A DNA stretch of 64,000 nt from Symsagittifera roscoffensis (GCF_963678635.1 NC_087070.1:38080600-38144599), one strand, 5' to 3'; shown: positions 24,401 to 32,616, counted from the first letter of the stretch. The notes: generated by a model from the sequence alone, not told the origin. Translations and numbers: made by a program.

Positions 24401-25654
24401 AAAAAGAGGGGTGCAGCGAGTTGCGGATGAACTTAGAGAAAATCCTCAAAAAGGCTCAGAATTGGATACAAACTTCGAACCACCACAAGGATTCTCGGAC
24501 GAATCAAGTGCGGAAGAGTCAGGTGTTCGACGAAGTTCTAGACAAACAAAGAACAAAGAACCCAAACGATTCGGAGATCCGATAAAACATTCAATAAAAG
24601 AAATATCCGAAAATCTTACAGGAAGAGGTCTTTTAAAGGAGGCACTTAAAGAATACAGAAACCAACTGAGAGATTTCAAAGATCGGGACGATAGACCCTT
24701 GGAGTCAAAAGTGCGACGACTCGAAAGACATTTATTTATGCGAAAATTCGGATATGCTACTTTAGATGAAGGAGTAGATTGGAACCCGAGTTGGGAAATT
24801 GAGCTGGAGGAAAACTGAAATTTACATAATCCATCTAAAAGACTTTCTTCAGAACTGAGTAAATTGAACTCTTTTAAATAAATTATCCTACTGATGTTGT
24901 ATAATTTATTTCTTTCACCGAGGGGGGTGTGTCATACCGCTACTGCAGTAGCAGTATTTATTATACGTATGTACAGCCAACCTCTGGTGTTAAATCATTA
25001 TTTTATGGTACGCTCAAGGTCATACATAAGTGATGACACTGAGACTAAGTGAGAGATCAGAGTACTTAACAATGATCTATCTCTCAGTACATAAGAAAAC
25101 AAAGAAAAGAGAAAATCTAAATTCAATATTCAGAATACAGTATTGAATTCCAACTTGTTTTCAATTCGATATCGCAACGCATATCACAGACCTAAAAAAG
25201 GGTCGACAAAAGTTTCGAAAATTTTTTGAAAACCCCTTCCCCCCACAAGAAAAACTTTGATTCGCCCCCCGATGCTAATAGTTTCAATATATGACCTAAA
25301 TCCGTTATGCCGAAAAAATTTAGTCTCTTATTCGTGTACGAAATCTAATAGTTTTTCTAAGAGAAATCTAATAGAAATCTAATCAGCGTAGTCATTAACT
25401 AATAGAATATTGTTCTTAAAAATATGGTTCATCTGAAATTGATGGCAACAGTTTGTCATCATAACTAAAAGTTAAATATTAGTTAATGACAAATTGTCGC
25501 AATCAGTTTGTCAGTAACTTTAGTTTTACGCAAAACTGTGAAACTAAAACGCAAAATGGCCGAAAAAATCTTGTTGCGGGTTTTAGCTAGCCTCTACACG
25601 ATTCTGGAAGGGGTGAATGACTTGATTGCGAGATTGGATCAAATTTCAACTTGA
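423..25654 (+). CDS. Microexon gene encoding a modular multi-peptide protein (12 exons seen)
   Basis: Exons at 423-449, 3727-3765, 6201-6233, 8604-8633, 8720-8749, 8837-8866, 11945-11977, 13523-13558, 15650-15688, 17159-17194, 17487-17619 and 25515-25654. The first ten are 27-39 nt, all multiples of three and all phase 0/0, each with a pyrimidine-rich acceptor and a GT donor. The eleventh ends in phase 1, and the terminal exon is open only in the matching phase. Full inclusion gives 201 residues in the window. Six exons share the module [S/T/M]GGLL..(F/M)..; seven end in KR or KK. The 44-codon exon is a neutral-acidic spacer; the C-terminus is a basic stretch followed by an amphipathic helix. 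I do not recognise a family. Resemblance in architecture to schistosome microexon genes and to neuropeptide precursors is inference. The start codon and any signal peptide may lie upstream; ATG at 6201 is the only in-window candidate. Confidence 0.7.
500..998 (+). repeat. Dispersed repeat R1, copy 1
   Basis: Begins at TTGTTCCGACTTTC and ends with CAGTCGGAACATTCAGGGC followed by TACGAGCAGTCTTGT. The ends are inverted relative to each other (GTTCCGACT / AGTCGGAAC), which suggests a non-autonomous DNA element of about 500 bp. Shared internal landmarks include GTAAAGTTCTGGGGGTTTGA. Confidence 0.5.
1560..1933 (+). repeat. Dispersed repeat R1, degenerate copy 2
   Basis: Shares the internal TTTCTGGGAGCTTGAAAATTG block and the terminal GGTCGGAACATTCAAGG...GAGCAGTCTTGT with copy 1; more diverged. 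Confidence 0.4.
3727..3765 (+). CDS. Microexon, peptide QLINGELVKSWSQ
   Basis: 39 nt, phase 0/0, acceptor CTATTTGTTTCAG (excellent pyrimidine tract) and donor CAA|GTAAGC. Its core NGELVKSWSQ aligns by position with SGGLLKYFKR of later exons, so it may be a diverged member of the same module. Like the exon at 15650 it is 39 nt long and ends in Gln instead of a dibasic pair. Confidence 0.6.
3988..4040. repeat. Perfect 23-bp stem, 7-nt loop hairpin
   Basis: Arms 3988-4010 and 4018-4040 are exact reverse complements; the loop is GCGATTG. It lies immediately upstream of an R2 repeat copy, inside an intron. Confidence 0.7.
4074..4494 (+). repeat. Dispersed repeat R2, copy 1
   Basis: About 420 bp nearly identical to 7597-8017, starting TTGCAAAGATGTGGA and running to the AGTAGAATT block. 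It contains a short inverted TACCTCC...GGAGGTA pair. The high identity implies recent mobility or segmental copying. An older relative lies at about 5610-5900. Confidence 0.65.
4600..5140 (-). repeat. Dispersed repeat R1, inverted copy 3
   Basis: Reads AAGCCCTGAATGTTCCGACT at its left end and CGAAAGTCGGAACATTAAG at its right, the reverse of copy 1. Internal blocks (ATTAACGCGCGATATATTTC-like, GCCATATAAA) match the copy at 9.5-9.9 kb on the opposite strand. Confidence 0.5.
6201..6233 (+). CDS. Microexon, peptide MGGLLNRMSKK; possible start codon
   Basis: 33 nt, phase 0/0, acceptor TTTGTATGTTTCAG and donor AAG|GTATGT. The exon opens with ATG directly after the acceptor. Because the other members read S/T at this position, it may be an internal exon whose Ser codon became ATG, or the true initiator with 5' non-coding exons upstream. 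A start here would give no signal peptide. Confidence 0.65.
6234..8603 (+). other. Intron, mostly unremarkable, with second R2 copy
   Basis: Apart from the R1 end motif near 6490-6515 and the R2 copy at 7597-8017 followed by a G-run, I see only AT-rich sequence with no convincing exon. Confidence 0.4.
7597..8017 (+). repeat. Dispersed repeat R2, copy 2
   Basis: Near-identical to 4074-4494, differing at a handful of positions. It is interrupted at its 3' end by a run of 13 G. Confidence 0.65.
8604..8633 (+). CDS. Microexon, peptide SGGLLKYFKR
   Basis: 30 nt, phase 0/0, acceptor TTTTGTTTCAG and donor CGG|GTGAAT. First of a tight cluster of three 30-nt exons separated by introns of only 86 and 87 nt, the signature of recent local duplication. 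The Lys-Arg codons abut the donor. Confidence 0.75.
8720..8749 (+). CDS. Microexon, peptide TGGLLHFMKR
   Basis: 30 nt, phase 0/0, acceptor TTCATTTTAG and donor CGG|GTAAAT. Middle member of the three-exon cluster. It conserves the GGLL core and terminal Lys-Arg while residues 6-8 vary. Confidence 0.75.
8837..8866 (+). CDS. Microexon, peptide SGGLLNYFKR
   Basis: 30 nt, phase 0/0, acceptor TTTTGTTTCAG and donor AGG|GTAAGT. Closest in sequence to the exon at 8604. Third member of the cluster. Confidence 0.75.
9421..9880 (+). repeat. Dispersed repeat R1, copy 4
   Basis: From TTCTGACTTTCGTAACGAAA to GGCAGTCGGGACATTCAGGGC. Its 3' two thirds are duplicated in tandem immediately downstream. Confidence 0.5.
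9551..10210 (+). repeat. Two-copy 330-bp direct tandem duplication
   Basis: The block starting at CTTG(A/G)GCTGAAATTTG (9551) repeats from 9881 with essentially no differences over about 330 bp. It is either a very recent duplication or an assembly artefact. Confidence 0.8.
10831..10893 (+). repeat. Three 21-bp units, CGCG(A/G)(C/T)GGTC(A/G)AAAA
   Basis: Units start at 10831, 10852 and 10873. The 21-bp period keeps frame and would read RDGQKVS, RDGRKII, RGGRKST. The short open frame around it lacks other support, so I call a minisatellite and not a gene. Confidence 0.6.
11832..11859 (+). pseudogene. Decayed microexon of the SGGLL family
   Basis: After the acceptor-like TTGTTTTAG the bases AGCGGAGGTCTAT match the family. 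The unit is 28 nt instead of 30, contains in-frame stops in the family frame, and has GC where the donor GT should be. I read it as a former microexon that lost function. It lies about 85 nt upstream of the intact exon at 11945, the same spacing as in the 8.6-8.9 kb cluster. Confidence 0.6.
11945..11977 (+). CDS. Microexon, peptide SGGLLNHFNKR
   Basis: 33 nt, phase 0/0, acceptor TAATTTTGTTTTAG and donor AGG|GTAAAT. One residue longer than the 30-nt members; keeps the SGGLL start and Lys-Arg end. Confidence 0.75.
11978..15649 (+). other. Introns flanking the 13523 exon
   Basis: AT-rich with no recognised repeat family. An acceptor-like TTAATTTCAG at about 13931 precedes a short frame that ends in a stop after 17 codons; support is too weak to call an exon. 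Confidence 0.35.
13523..13558 (+). CDS. Microexon, peptide SGGLLHFMSRKR
   Basis: 36 nt, phase 0/0, acceptor TTACTTATCTTTTAG and donor AGG|GTACGT. The longest SGGLL member, ending in a tribasic RKR. Confidence 0.75.
15650..15688 (+). CDS. Microexon, peptide VSGNFYEIMSNNQ
   Basis: 39 nt, phase 0/0, acceptor GGTCACTTTTTAG and donor CAG|GTAAAA. The core SGNFYEIMSNNQ lines up residue by residue with SGGLLHFMSRKR, suggesting a diverged copy that lost the basic end. Same length and Gln ending as the exon at 3727. Confidence 0.6.
15689..17158 (+). other. Intron containing a LINE relic
   Basis: Otherwise featureless AT-rich sequence. The LINE-like minus-strand stretch occupies 16450-16623 and has noticeably higher G+C than its surroundings. 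Confidence 0.4.
16450..16623 (-). mobile_element. Non-LTR retrotransposon (LINE) relic
   Basis: One minus-strand frame contains KIDIADWNVINWNELSSESR, then NRAMEAWNESFNKFV before a stop. The pattern DW..INWNEL.....N.A...W...F resembles the linker between endonuclease and reverse transcriptase in CR1/L2/Jockey-type LINEs (from memory, not searched). Only about 170 bp survives and neighbouring frames are closed, so it is an old fragment. Confidence 0.4.
17159..17194 (+). CDS. Microexon, peptide ANVKPGSLVGKR
   Basis: 36 nt, phase 0/0, acceptor TTCTGACTTTTAG and donor CGC|GTAAGT. Ends Gly-Lys-Arg like the exon at 423, that is, a potential amidated peptide. Confidence 0.65.
17487..17619 (+). CDS. 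133-nt exon, spacer domain of the microexon gene
   Basis: Acceptor ATGTTGTTTGCAG, donor CTG|GTACGT. It encodes 44 codons (begins DAEVVPSSTG, ends PSTGST) and ends in phase 1, the first asymmetric boundary of the gene. The segment is rich in Ser, Thr, Ala and acidic residues, with a short helix-like ISQGELAKIIESGAKL. The following intron contains an LTR retrotransposon. Confidence 0.65.
17652..17731. repeat. G-tract minisatellite
   Basis: Two copies of TAGACTCAGAGAGGTTGAGG (17670 and 17704) separated and flanked by runs of 8-15 G, just 30 nt after the donor of the 133-nt exon. Potential G-quadruplex former. Confidence 0.7.
17735..17950 (-). mobile_element. hAT-like MITE fragment (minus orientation)
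   Basis: Shares AAGATATCCATTTTTG...TATACTTATTTTGAGGGGGGAGCGC and the AAAAAGCGCAATTTTTTGG blocks with the complete element at 60551-60982, on the opposite strand. Ends not preserved. Confidence 0.5.
18008..18266 (+). repeat. 5' LTR of the young Ty3/gypsy element
   Basis: 259 bp, begins TGTCATACCG and ends ATATCACA. Same length and apparently same sequence as 24930-25188. Confidence 0.92.
18266..19320 (+). mobile_element. gag region of the young element
   Basis: Capsid-like helical sequence followed by paired zinc knuckles, the second of the form CKNCGKPNHFAKMC. The start coincides with the primer binding site. Confidence 0.75.
18267..18282 (+). other. Primer binding site, tRNA-Ser-like
   Basis: TGGCGCAGCCAGCAGG directly after the 5' LTR. 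Its complement ends ...GCTGCG-CCA; a G discriminator before CCA is typical of eukaryotic tRNA-Ser (inference). It overlaps the gag start codon. Confidence 0.65.
19560..23320 (+). mobile_element. pol region of the young element
   Basis: Protease DTGSP, reverse transcriptase with QMPNVDELID and FLDDILIV, RNase H with KCDASHDGLG and TDHKALT, and integrase with HRGHPGQEAM...WWPHM and VAIDRFSKFPSV, in Ty3/gypsy order. Confidence 0.85.
24930..25188 (+). repeat. 3' LTR of the young Ty3/gypsy element
   Basis: 259 bp, preceded by the purine tract GAGGGGGGTG and followed by the target duplication GACCT. Confidence 0.92.
25515..25654 (+). CDS. Terminal exon of the microexon gene
   Basis: Acceptor CAGTTTGTCAG. 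Joined to the phase-1 end at 17619 it reads V-TLVLRKTVKLKRK and then a helix from MAEKILLRV to DQIST before the stop at 25652. The two other frames stop within the first ten bases, so phase agreement with the upstream exon is informative. The basic LRKTVKLKRK could be another processing region or a membrane-proximal patch. A poly(A) signal lies about 100 nt downstream. Confidence 0.6.
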
Positions 25655-25755
25655 AGATGCAACAAACACCTATTGTCTCACCAACTGCAATCGACTCAGT
25701 TGAAAAATAACATCAAAAAGCGGTGACTTGCTTCTTGATGTGTACATGAAGAATG

Positions 25756-25761
25756 AATAAA
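25756..25761 (+). terminator. Poly(A) signal AATAAA for the microexon gene
   Basis: Canonical AATAAA about 100 nt after the stop codon at 25652-25654, followed by AT-rich sequence. Confidence 0.5.
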
Positions 25762-25939
25762 TTGTATTATCAAATTAAGGGACTTATTTCAAATCTGGGA
25801 TTATAATTAAATATCGCTTGATTTAATTAAAGGATTGCACATATTTTTTTATATTTTGAAGCAAAACATATACTCTATTGCTTTTCTCGCGCCACTAATT
25901 GCTTAAAAATTTTTGGTTCTCAGCTGTTTAAAAAAACGG

Positions 25940-26165
25940 TGAACTTATTGATCTGACGGATCTACTTAAAAATCTCCCCCTATTGTATCGGCTAAAGAAT
26001 CTCGACCCCTGTAAAAAAAAACAGTAAATTCGCACTAGAGTGTTGTTTGTAATATCGAGTTTTGCTGCATTCTGATCGGTCGAAAATTCGCTGCAAGTAA
26101 TCTACTTAACAATCTCCCCCCACCTTTCTTGAAAAGGGGGGGGGAGATTGTTAAGTAGATCCGAT
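25940..26165. repeat. Foldback repeat with AATCTCCCCC ends
   Basis: TCTACTTAACAATCTCCCCC at 26101 is followed after a short loop by its reverse complement ending near 26159, forming a hairpin. Related blocks (TTCTGATTGGTCGG, AATCTCC, short foldback) recur at 44305-44495 and 47625-47965, so this is a MITE-like family. Confidence 0.5.
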
Positions 26166-27354
26166 CTGACTTTCGAAGCTAGTAGTGAAGTTATTCTTGA
26201 ATTATTATTTTTTGATTAATTAGATCAATTTAATTTGCCCTCAAAGTTGATTTATGAACAACCAGTATTTCACCCCCCTAAATAAATAAGGGGGGAGGGG
26301 TTTGTACATCCGAGTCACATTAATTTGGAATTTTTTATAGACCGAGTTTACCTTTTTAAATATATCATATAAAAGTCATTGATGCTCTTAGCTAAAATTT
26401 GAAAAGAAAATCAAATATAAATGAGGTATTGAAAATCGCCCAATCGGTCCATTTGGGAAAATAAATCCGCGTAGTTGTTCCGACCATTTAAAAATGGGGA
26501 CAATTTTTGTATTTGAATGTTTTAGTTTTTTCTTTTTTTCTTTTTTCTCCACACAAAATCAGCTACCACAAATAATCATTGGAGAGAGTTGGTTGATATA
26601 TCATATTAAAGCCCTTGCATTCGTGATTCAAACGACATTTAAAAAACTCAAAATAATCCAGTGTCGTGAAAAACCGCTTTGAATTTTTCGATTTTTCGTC
26701 TTAATTCAAGCGAATAAAGCGAGCGAGCAGGCATACAATAGCTTAATTCAATGCGTAATAACTTAGCTTTACTCGAGTAACGTTAGATTTTTTGAAGTAA
26801 TTTAGCGCCTTTTTTGAAACAAAAACATCAGAAAGCAAAAACTACAAAAAAATTTGAAAACAATTAATTTTTTTTGATTTTTTTTTTCGTTTTTCTAGAC
26901 ATTTTTCTTGAAAAATAGTTTTTCAATTTGTTTATTTTACTTTGACTCTCAGATATGCCGAAAATTTTCAAGCTTATTTATTTAGCAACGACAAAAAAAA
27001 AACGCGAATTTGAAAAAAATATATAAGAATTTAGTCTGCTGAACGTTCAGTGCTACTTGCACAGTAGCCGGCTATCCCTACTTTTCTGAAATTTTGTTTA
27101 AACGCAGAAAAAAATACTGCTACCTAATCCGGCTCGAAAAAAAGTCCTTGTTCATTCAGGGTATGGCTTTTTCACAATAATGCGCTAATAGATCTGAAAT
27201 ATATCGTTTTGCAAATTTAACTTACCTGCGAGGAAAATTTTTGAAAATAGTAAACGATCTATATTTTTTGAAAACAATCAGTAATTTCGAAGCAAATTGT
27301 TCTTGAAGCACCTGAAAATACACTAGAGACTTCAAGAATTTGCCCTGGTATGAC

Positions 27355-27690
27355 CATTTAAATTATCATAGGATATCAAGCGTGGCATCTTGTTAAAGCC
27401 CTAACAGCCATTATTTGCAGCCTAAAAATGTATCGAAATTAGTCTCCATGTTGAACAATGCGTAACTTCAAGACAGATTTTCGAAAGGTTTTAATTTTCC
27501 CAGTTATACAAAAATGGCTTCTACACAAAACCACAATTGAACCTATGATAATTTCGTCAGGTTTTTCAAAATTAGTTGATATCAACGAATCCTGCGCCAT
27601 TTGTTTTTCAAATTCAAAGTGGTCCGAGCAATATCATCAAACAGTTCCTCAGCAAAAACTTTCGAAAATCAATTTTCTGCTGACATTTAT
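27355..27690 (+). repeat. Diverged dispersed repeat, copy 1
   Basis: AAATTATCATAGGATATCAAGCGT and later blocks (GCCTTCTACACAA-like, CAAAATTAG, CGAATCCT) are repeated in the same order at 28228-28650. Confidence 0.5.
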
Positions 27691-28227
27691 TTAAATTTTT
27701 TTCAGGCTATTTTTTAATATCACAGAAAAACTGCATGAAGCTTCGAAAAGTGGTTTGTCCGGATCAATGAAATACATTCATTCAAACAAAAGATTTAATT
27801 GTAACCATCAGAATTACTTGTTCATTTCACTTGCTCAAAAAAGCACACTGCATATTAGCTATTCTTTGACACTGCAAACAACTTATGGAAGTTTTTGAGA
27901 TCGAAGTATATATATCTCAATTGAAAATATTTTTTCATGATAAAGCAATTAACACACTCCGAGGATTATTTAAGGCACTTGGTTTTGCATGCAAAGAAGT
28001 ATGAAAAACTAAAACTACTGGAAACAGTTAATAAACCCTTGCGGTTATCGGTGGATTCGTTATTTTAGATTGAGTTTTGGTAAACAATTTGATCAATTTT
28101 TTTCCAATAAAAACGTTGTTTAACATTTTGGGTTGCGCTATTTAATAATGTTGTTCCGACAAATTACAGAAATGGGAAAAACTATGGCACAGGATCTGTG
28201 GGTTTTATCTAATATTAAAAAACTTAA

Positions 28228-28650
28228 AAAATTATCATAAGCTATCAAGCGTAGTATCGTGTAAAAACCTGAACAGTCATAGTTTGCAGATTGAAAAACC
28301 TATCGAAAATTTTCTCAATGTTTAAAAAAGCTTAACTTGCTTTTTAACATTTTAAACATCATCACATTTAAATCTCTGGTCAAATCTTTCAATTTAGTCT
28401 GAAAACAAGCATGTCTCAACACTTAGAAAAATTGTTCAATTTTTTAGAAAGCAAATAACAGCTTCTGCCAACGTCGAGACACTTTTTTCAAAAACTTTTG
28501 AGTTCCAATTTTATGAATAATGGGCCTTCTACACAATTTGACTTATTAAAAATTTGTCACGTTTTCAAAATTAGCTAAAAACAGCGAATCCTTCGCCAAT
28601 TTTTTTTTCATTTCGGGAAGTTGTGGCAACGATATGGCAACTTATTTTGT
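28228..28650 (+). repeat. Diverged dispersed repeat, copy 2
   Basis: Second, more degraded copy of the repeat at 27355-27690. Confidence 0.5.
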
Positions 28651-28864
28651 TTTTATTGGTTTTAGGGACCTTCTCTTGGTTGTGCTCACTTTTTCAAAAA
28701 TTGACTGATCTATTGTGAAAATCTTAAAAAATTTTTGTTCAAAATAACTTATATCTCTTTTTTCAAGGTCAAAGTTTTTTTGCGAAGTATACGTTATAAA
28801 GTACCAAAAGTTTTTTAAACCGAAACAAAGGTTGAAGGATTTCTACAATTACTTTTTTTTCTGA

Positions 28865-28865
<1 letters not shown>

Positions 28866-28919
<54 letters not shown>
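28866..28919. repeat. (TA)n microsatellite
   Basis: About 26 uninterrupted TA units. Confidence 0.95.
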
Positions 28920-28921
<2 letters not shown>

Positions 28922-29346
28922 TGCGTGATTGACTTCTGAAGGATCAATCATAATTTTTCCAAACTGGTTCGAAATATAAGTTCATTTTCTATTTAGAAAC
29001 TGAATCGACAAATTTTCTAATTAAGCCAAATATTTAAAAATGATATACAAAAATAACTATTTCTAGTTTTTGTAGCTTAGAATTGGTTTCAATACAATGT
29101 TATACAGAATCAAAAAAGAGTATGTACAGATTTGTACACGTTTTAATTCGGAAAAATAAATGAGTTGAACAAAACTTAACTTCGTTTTGGCATGAAACAC
29201 AGCATCAGCTAAATTTATCAATGTTTCAGCGCTGAGAACCACAAAATTTGTCAGACAAAAACCAGCTGCGTTTAATCAATGACAAGACTTGTTGGCACAT
29301 TCTGTTCATTCTCATTTTTACAGTTTCTGTGAAATTGGTTTGTCTG

Positions 29347-30136
29347 ATGAAACTAATTATTCTCTTTCATGCTGTGGGAGCCTACATAGGTCTCTAAGTT
29401 TTTTGGAGATTTCCTTTAAATCAAAGTATTATGGTACAAGTATCACTTCGAGTTAGTGTAGCTGAATGCATAATGCTGATGGAAGTGTTGTCTTCAGCAG
29501 AACCTTTTCGAAAAACCATTGAGAATTCAAATTTTTCATCACTAAAACTTGCTTTTCGGGTACAGAGTTTGGAAGTTTATTTCTCTACCTTTTATGCATC
29601 AGCAATGATTTTTGCTACTTGATTAAAAAATGCAGCTTTTAATCGTTGAGAGTGATCGCTGTTTTTTCAATTTTTTAATGCTAATTTTTAGTCTTGACTC
29701 AAAACAGGGTTGTAGTGAGGCAAAAAAATGGCGAATGGGCATTTCAGGACTCAACAATTGAGTCCCAAAAGGACTTCGTGATTTTTTACTGTGGGACACG
29801 AGAGAAGGCGCAAACCTATTCAAAATTAAACTTTGCCAGGAGAAGAGCACTAAACGTTTTTACTGAAACCATTGAAACAAAAGGAATTGCTATTGAAAAA
29901 ATGATAGAGTTGCGAAAACGATCTCAAGGAACGGTCGGTAAATTCTTTCTCAATTGGAACGTTTCATGGTTTTTTTGCTTATCACTTGTTTAAATTCTCA
30001 ATACTTTGAAGTTTTCGAATCGGCAATTAAAGACCAAAAACTTAAACTCCAAACCAACAGTATTGAAAACAAAAGTAGCTATCCTTTCCGTAAGGAAACC
30101 TTTCTTAAAACGTTATCCCTCCTGGAAGATAAATAA
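29347..30136 (+). CDS. Probable small secreted protein, 3 exons, 137 aa
   Basis: Exons 29347-29389 (coding part), 29692-29937 and 30012-30136, with both introns in phase 1 and all boundaries GT-AG. Exon 1 follows the acceptor CTCATTTTTACAG at 29323 and contains ATG; it encodes MKLIILFHAVGAY, a short signal-peptide-like start. A phase-1 intron directly after a signal peptide is common in secreted proteins. The rest is charged: exon 2 contains RQKNGEWAFQDS, FVIFYCGT and RKRSQGT, and exon 3 ends TLSLLEDK. A single Cys is present and no family is recognised. A poly(A) signal lies at 30374. Weak points: the exon 1 donor (ATAG|GTCTCT) is mediocre and exon 3's acceptor ends TTTGAAG. An alternative first exon with ATG at 29431 has no phase-compatible strong donor. 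Confidence 0.45.
29692..29937 (+). CDS. Central exon of the small secreted protein gene
   Basis: 246 nt, phase 1/1, acceptor TGCTAATTTTTAG and donor GTCG|GTAAAT. Open for 82 codons in locally AT-rich DNA; the strongest of the three exons. Confidence 0.5.
30012..30136 (+). CDS. Terminal exon of the small secreted protein gene
   Basis: The 74-nt upstream intron has a T-rich tract. Phase 1 entry reads VFESAIKDQKLKLQTNSIEN and ends SLLEDK-stop. Confidence 0.45.
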
Positions 30137-30373
30137 TGAAACTATTTCTTTTATATTTTTCGGACTAATTGAAAGCTTATGAAAAAAAAATATTTTAAAG
30201 AGAGATTTCAGCATTTTTTTTTTGCTTAGCACTTGGGAAACCTTTGAAGACCTTATTTACATTTCCTCTGAGCGTCTCACACGGTTTCGTGCCAAAAGAT
30301 CTCCAAAAAAGGAGATTTTTAGAGGGTTGTACGAAAAGTAAAATTGAAAATTTGATATTGTACAAAACGAAAA

Positions 30374-30379
30374 AATAAA
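30374..30379 (+). terminator. Poly(A) signal AATAAA
   Basis: About 240 nt after the stop at 30134-30136. Confidence 0.35.
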
Positions 30380-32217
30380 CGATAAAAAGCTCAAGAACGA
30401 GGTAGTTTGACTCACCTAAGAATCACTATGTGTTATTTGACACAATGTAGTTTTTCAAAGATTATCTAGCTTATAGTTTTTCAGCTTTTTGAAATAAAAC
30501 ATGCCCCTATAGTTGACCGGGGATGGGTACAAGTGTGTTATATCCAACATTCATAGTCAAATTTGCTTATGATGACAAAAAAGATATTGTTTCTATAAAT
30601 ATTAAGAACTTAAGAAACTTAAACACATTTCCAAGACTGAGTTTCTTCATTTTCAGCACAGAAAATAATCATGGATTTTTTGATGCTTTAAAATTATCAT
30701 ATGTGAAGTGACAAGTTTGCAATAATTTTAATCGTTAGAGAAAAAAACAAACTGAGAAAACGTACTATTGCGAAGTGGTTTTGAAAATTTGTTGTGTTTT
30801 ATAAATTTTTCGAATTAAAAACTTTTTTGTGGACCCTTTGATATTTGTTGGTTGGTTCAAATTAGGTAAACGATGAGTACTACCTGCAATTTTGCCGAAA
30901 GACAAAAAAGTTTTTGAGAGAGAACTTGTGATCTCCACGCCGGAGAAACAAATACAAAAATTCAATTAAAAATTTTGTGGGCGCGGACACTGCAGAGGCT
31001 TACAGCAGATTCCATTAGTTGAGGATTTTCCAAACTGACTAAAAAAATTGATTTAAATTTTTAGAAAAATTCATATCATTTGACCTTTTTTCTGTTATTC
31101 AATTTGAAATAAAACCACACCCAAAAAATAGTGCGTTTTAATTAAAAATAATTGAACACTACGTGAAGTAAAACTACTATTTTGAAAAGAAGAACATTGA
31201 ATAAATCGCGACTTTTGTGTTGTTTCCAAAAAAACGAATCGCTGTTTTCGAACCATACAATTAAAATAATTGTAATCTTCTCTTCATTGCCCGCTGATAA
31301 AATCAAATTTAAGAAAAGAAATCAATATCCCTTTTTATGAAAACTTTTTAATTTGAAAGTTAAATCTTTGTTAAACTACAAAAAAAACTAAAAACTTTTT
31401 TTCTCTTAAATAACGCAAGGAGACTAAACAATTCGAAAAGGGAAAAGGTGCTTCAACCTGATAAAAATCAGTTTTTTCTTAAATACATTAGGTTGATTAA
31501 ATGGAAAATTGTCATGGTGCCTGTAATTACCGGAACAATTTGAGCCATTTTATCCAAACGTTTCATCACTAGAGAAAAAGAAAGACCAGCTACAGCTTCA
31601 TATGAGATCATTAAAGTTAGAAGCAATGATTGTCGAAAACAAAATTCTGAATAAAAACAGCCTCCAACAAAACCTGCATCAGCCTGCTAAACTATAAAAA
31701 TTGTAAATATGTTTAAATGAAATTGCAGCATATAAAAAGAAGCGAATATCACAGGTTGGTAGCAAAAACAAATTTGAATCAACAGTTGATTTAGAGAGCG
31801 ATATGAGAGTAGTAAATTAATTTCTTAATATATGAAAGTTAACCGCGTGTTGAGATCTGATCTCGTGATATCACATCGAACGATTTTAAAAACATTATGC
31901 GGTATTCAATCAAGTTATTAGTTTGAGCTGAAAATTGAAAATTTTTTTCTCGTAAAAAAATAGAATAAATGATTTATAAAAACCTACATTAGTCGGGAGG
32001 ATCCTCAATCTTCTGTCTGTTCTGTCTCACATAAAAAAATTAGTGAAACTGAGCCCTAAAGTTGTTTCTTTGTCTTCAAGTTTTATTTTTGTTTCATGTT
32101 CCATTCCTTTGTTCCTCAAGAAAAAATCTCACCCAAATAGAGAGTAAATGGTCCCATTTCCTTGTTGAATACAAGATTTGTTTCCAAAAAATTCTTTAGC
32201 TCAACCTCTAGTAAGTT
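30380..32217. other. No gene recognised
   Basis: AT-rich intergenic sequence; short frames only, no repeats recognised. Confidence 0.4.
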
Positions 32218-32616
32218 TTGAGACTACTTCACCATTTACAATCTTTGTCACATGAAGATATTAAATTACAGCATGCACCTGCTATCCAAACTACAATATC
32301 GTCATTTTTTTCTAAAGTCAATAGCTTCTCTGAACTAGACATTTTTAACCTCAGCCGTCTTGGTCTGAAGAAAGACCCACTGTTCCACGTTCATTTCATG
32401 AAAACAATTCAATCTATTTGCTATCAGCAAGTATATAACGACCCATTAATGAAAAATAAGCCTGTGTGTTTTCATCTAAGTCTAATCGAGAACTCACAAG
32501 TCTTCTTACCAAAAAAAGATCACCGTCGTAGCAAAACTAAAATTGCTTCACAGACTTATGTTTTTTTTTATAAACAGAAATTTTGGAGCCTTTTTTGTGT
32601 GACGTCTGTTCTTTAA
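32218..32616 (+). CDS. Unidentified 130-codon open frame
   Basis: Open for more than 130 codons, long for such AT-rich DNA, but it begins with TTG in the open stretch and has no clear upstream acceptor. Readable segments include LSHEDIKLQHAPAIQTTISS, ELDIFNLSRLGLKKDP and PKKDHRRSKTKI. The stop overlaps a canonical AATAAA (32616-32621). It may be a last exon, a transposon remnant or chance. The opposite strand also has short coding-like runs, so even the strand is uncertain. Confidence 0.25.
   Translation: MRLLHHLQSLSHEDIKLQHAPAIQTTISSFFSKVNSFSELDIFNLSRLGLKKDPLFHVHFMKTIQSICYQQVYNDPLMKNKPVCFHLSLIENSQVFLPKKDHRRSKTKIASQTYVFFYKQKFWSLFCVTSVL

Larger units (their letters stand above)
18008..25188 (+). 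mobile_element. Ty3/gypsy (Metaviridae) LTR retrotransposon, young
   Basis: 7181 bp with two 259-bp LTRs (TG...CA) that look identical and a 5-bp target duplication GACCT at 18003-18007 and 25189-25193. Order of parts is gag with CCHC knuckles, protease (DTGSP near 19625), reverse transcriptase (FLDD near 20561), RNase H (about 21000-21400), integrase with HHCC and catalytic core (about 22600-23300), a long charged tail and a purine tract before the 3' LTR. That order is diagnostic of Ty3/gypsy. Identical LTRs mean a recent insertion. The body carries about three breaks, so it is probably not autonomous. It sits in the last intron of the microexon gene, same orientation. Confidence 0.92.
25762..29323. 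other. Intergenic, repeat-rich AT sequence
   Basis: Holds a C/G-run foldback cluster (about 25940-26165), a diverged repeat pair (27355-27690 and 28228-28650) and a TA microsatellite. Short frames here show no splice or family support. Confidence 0.45.
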
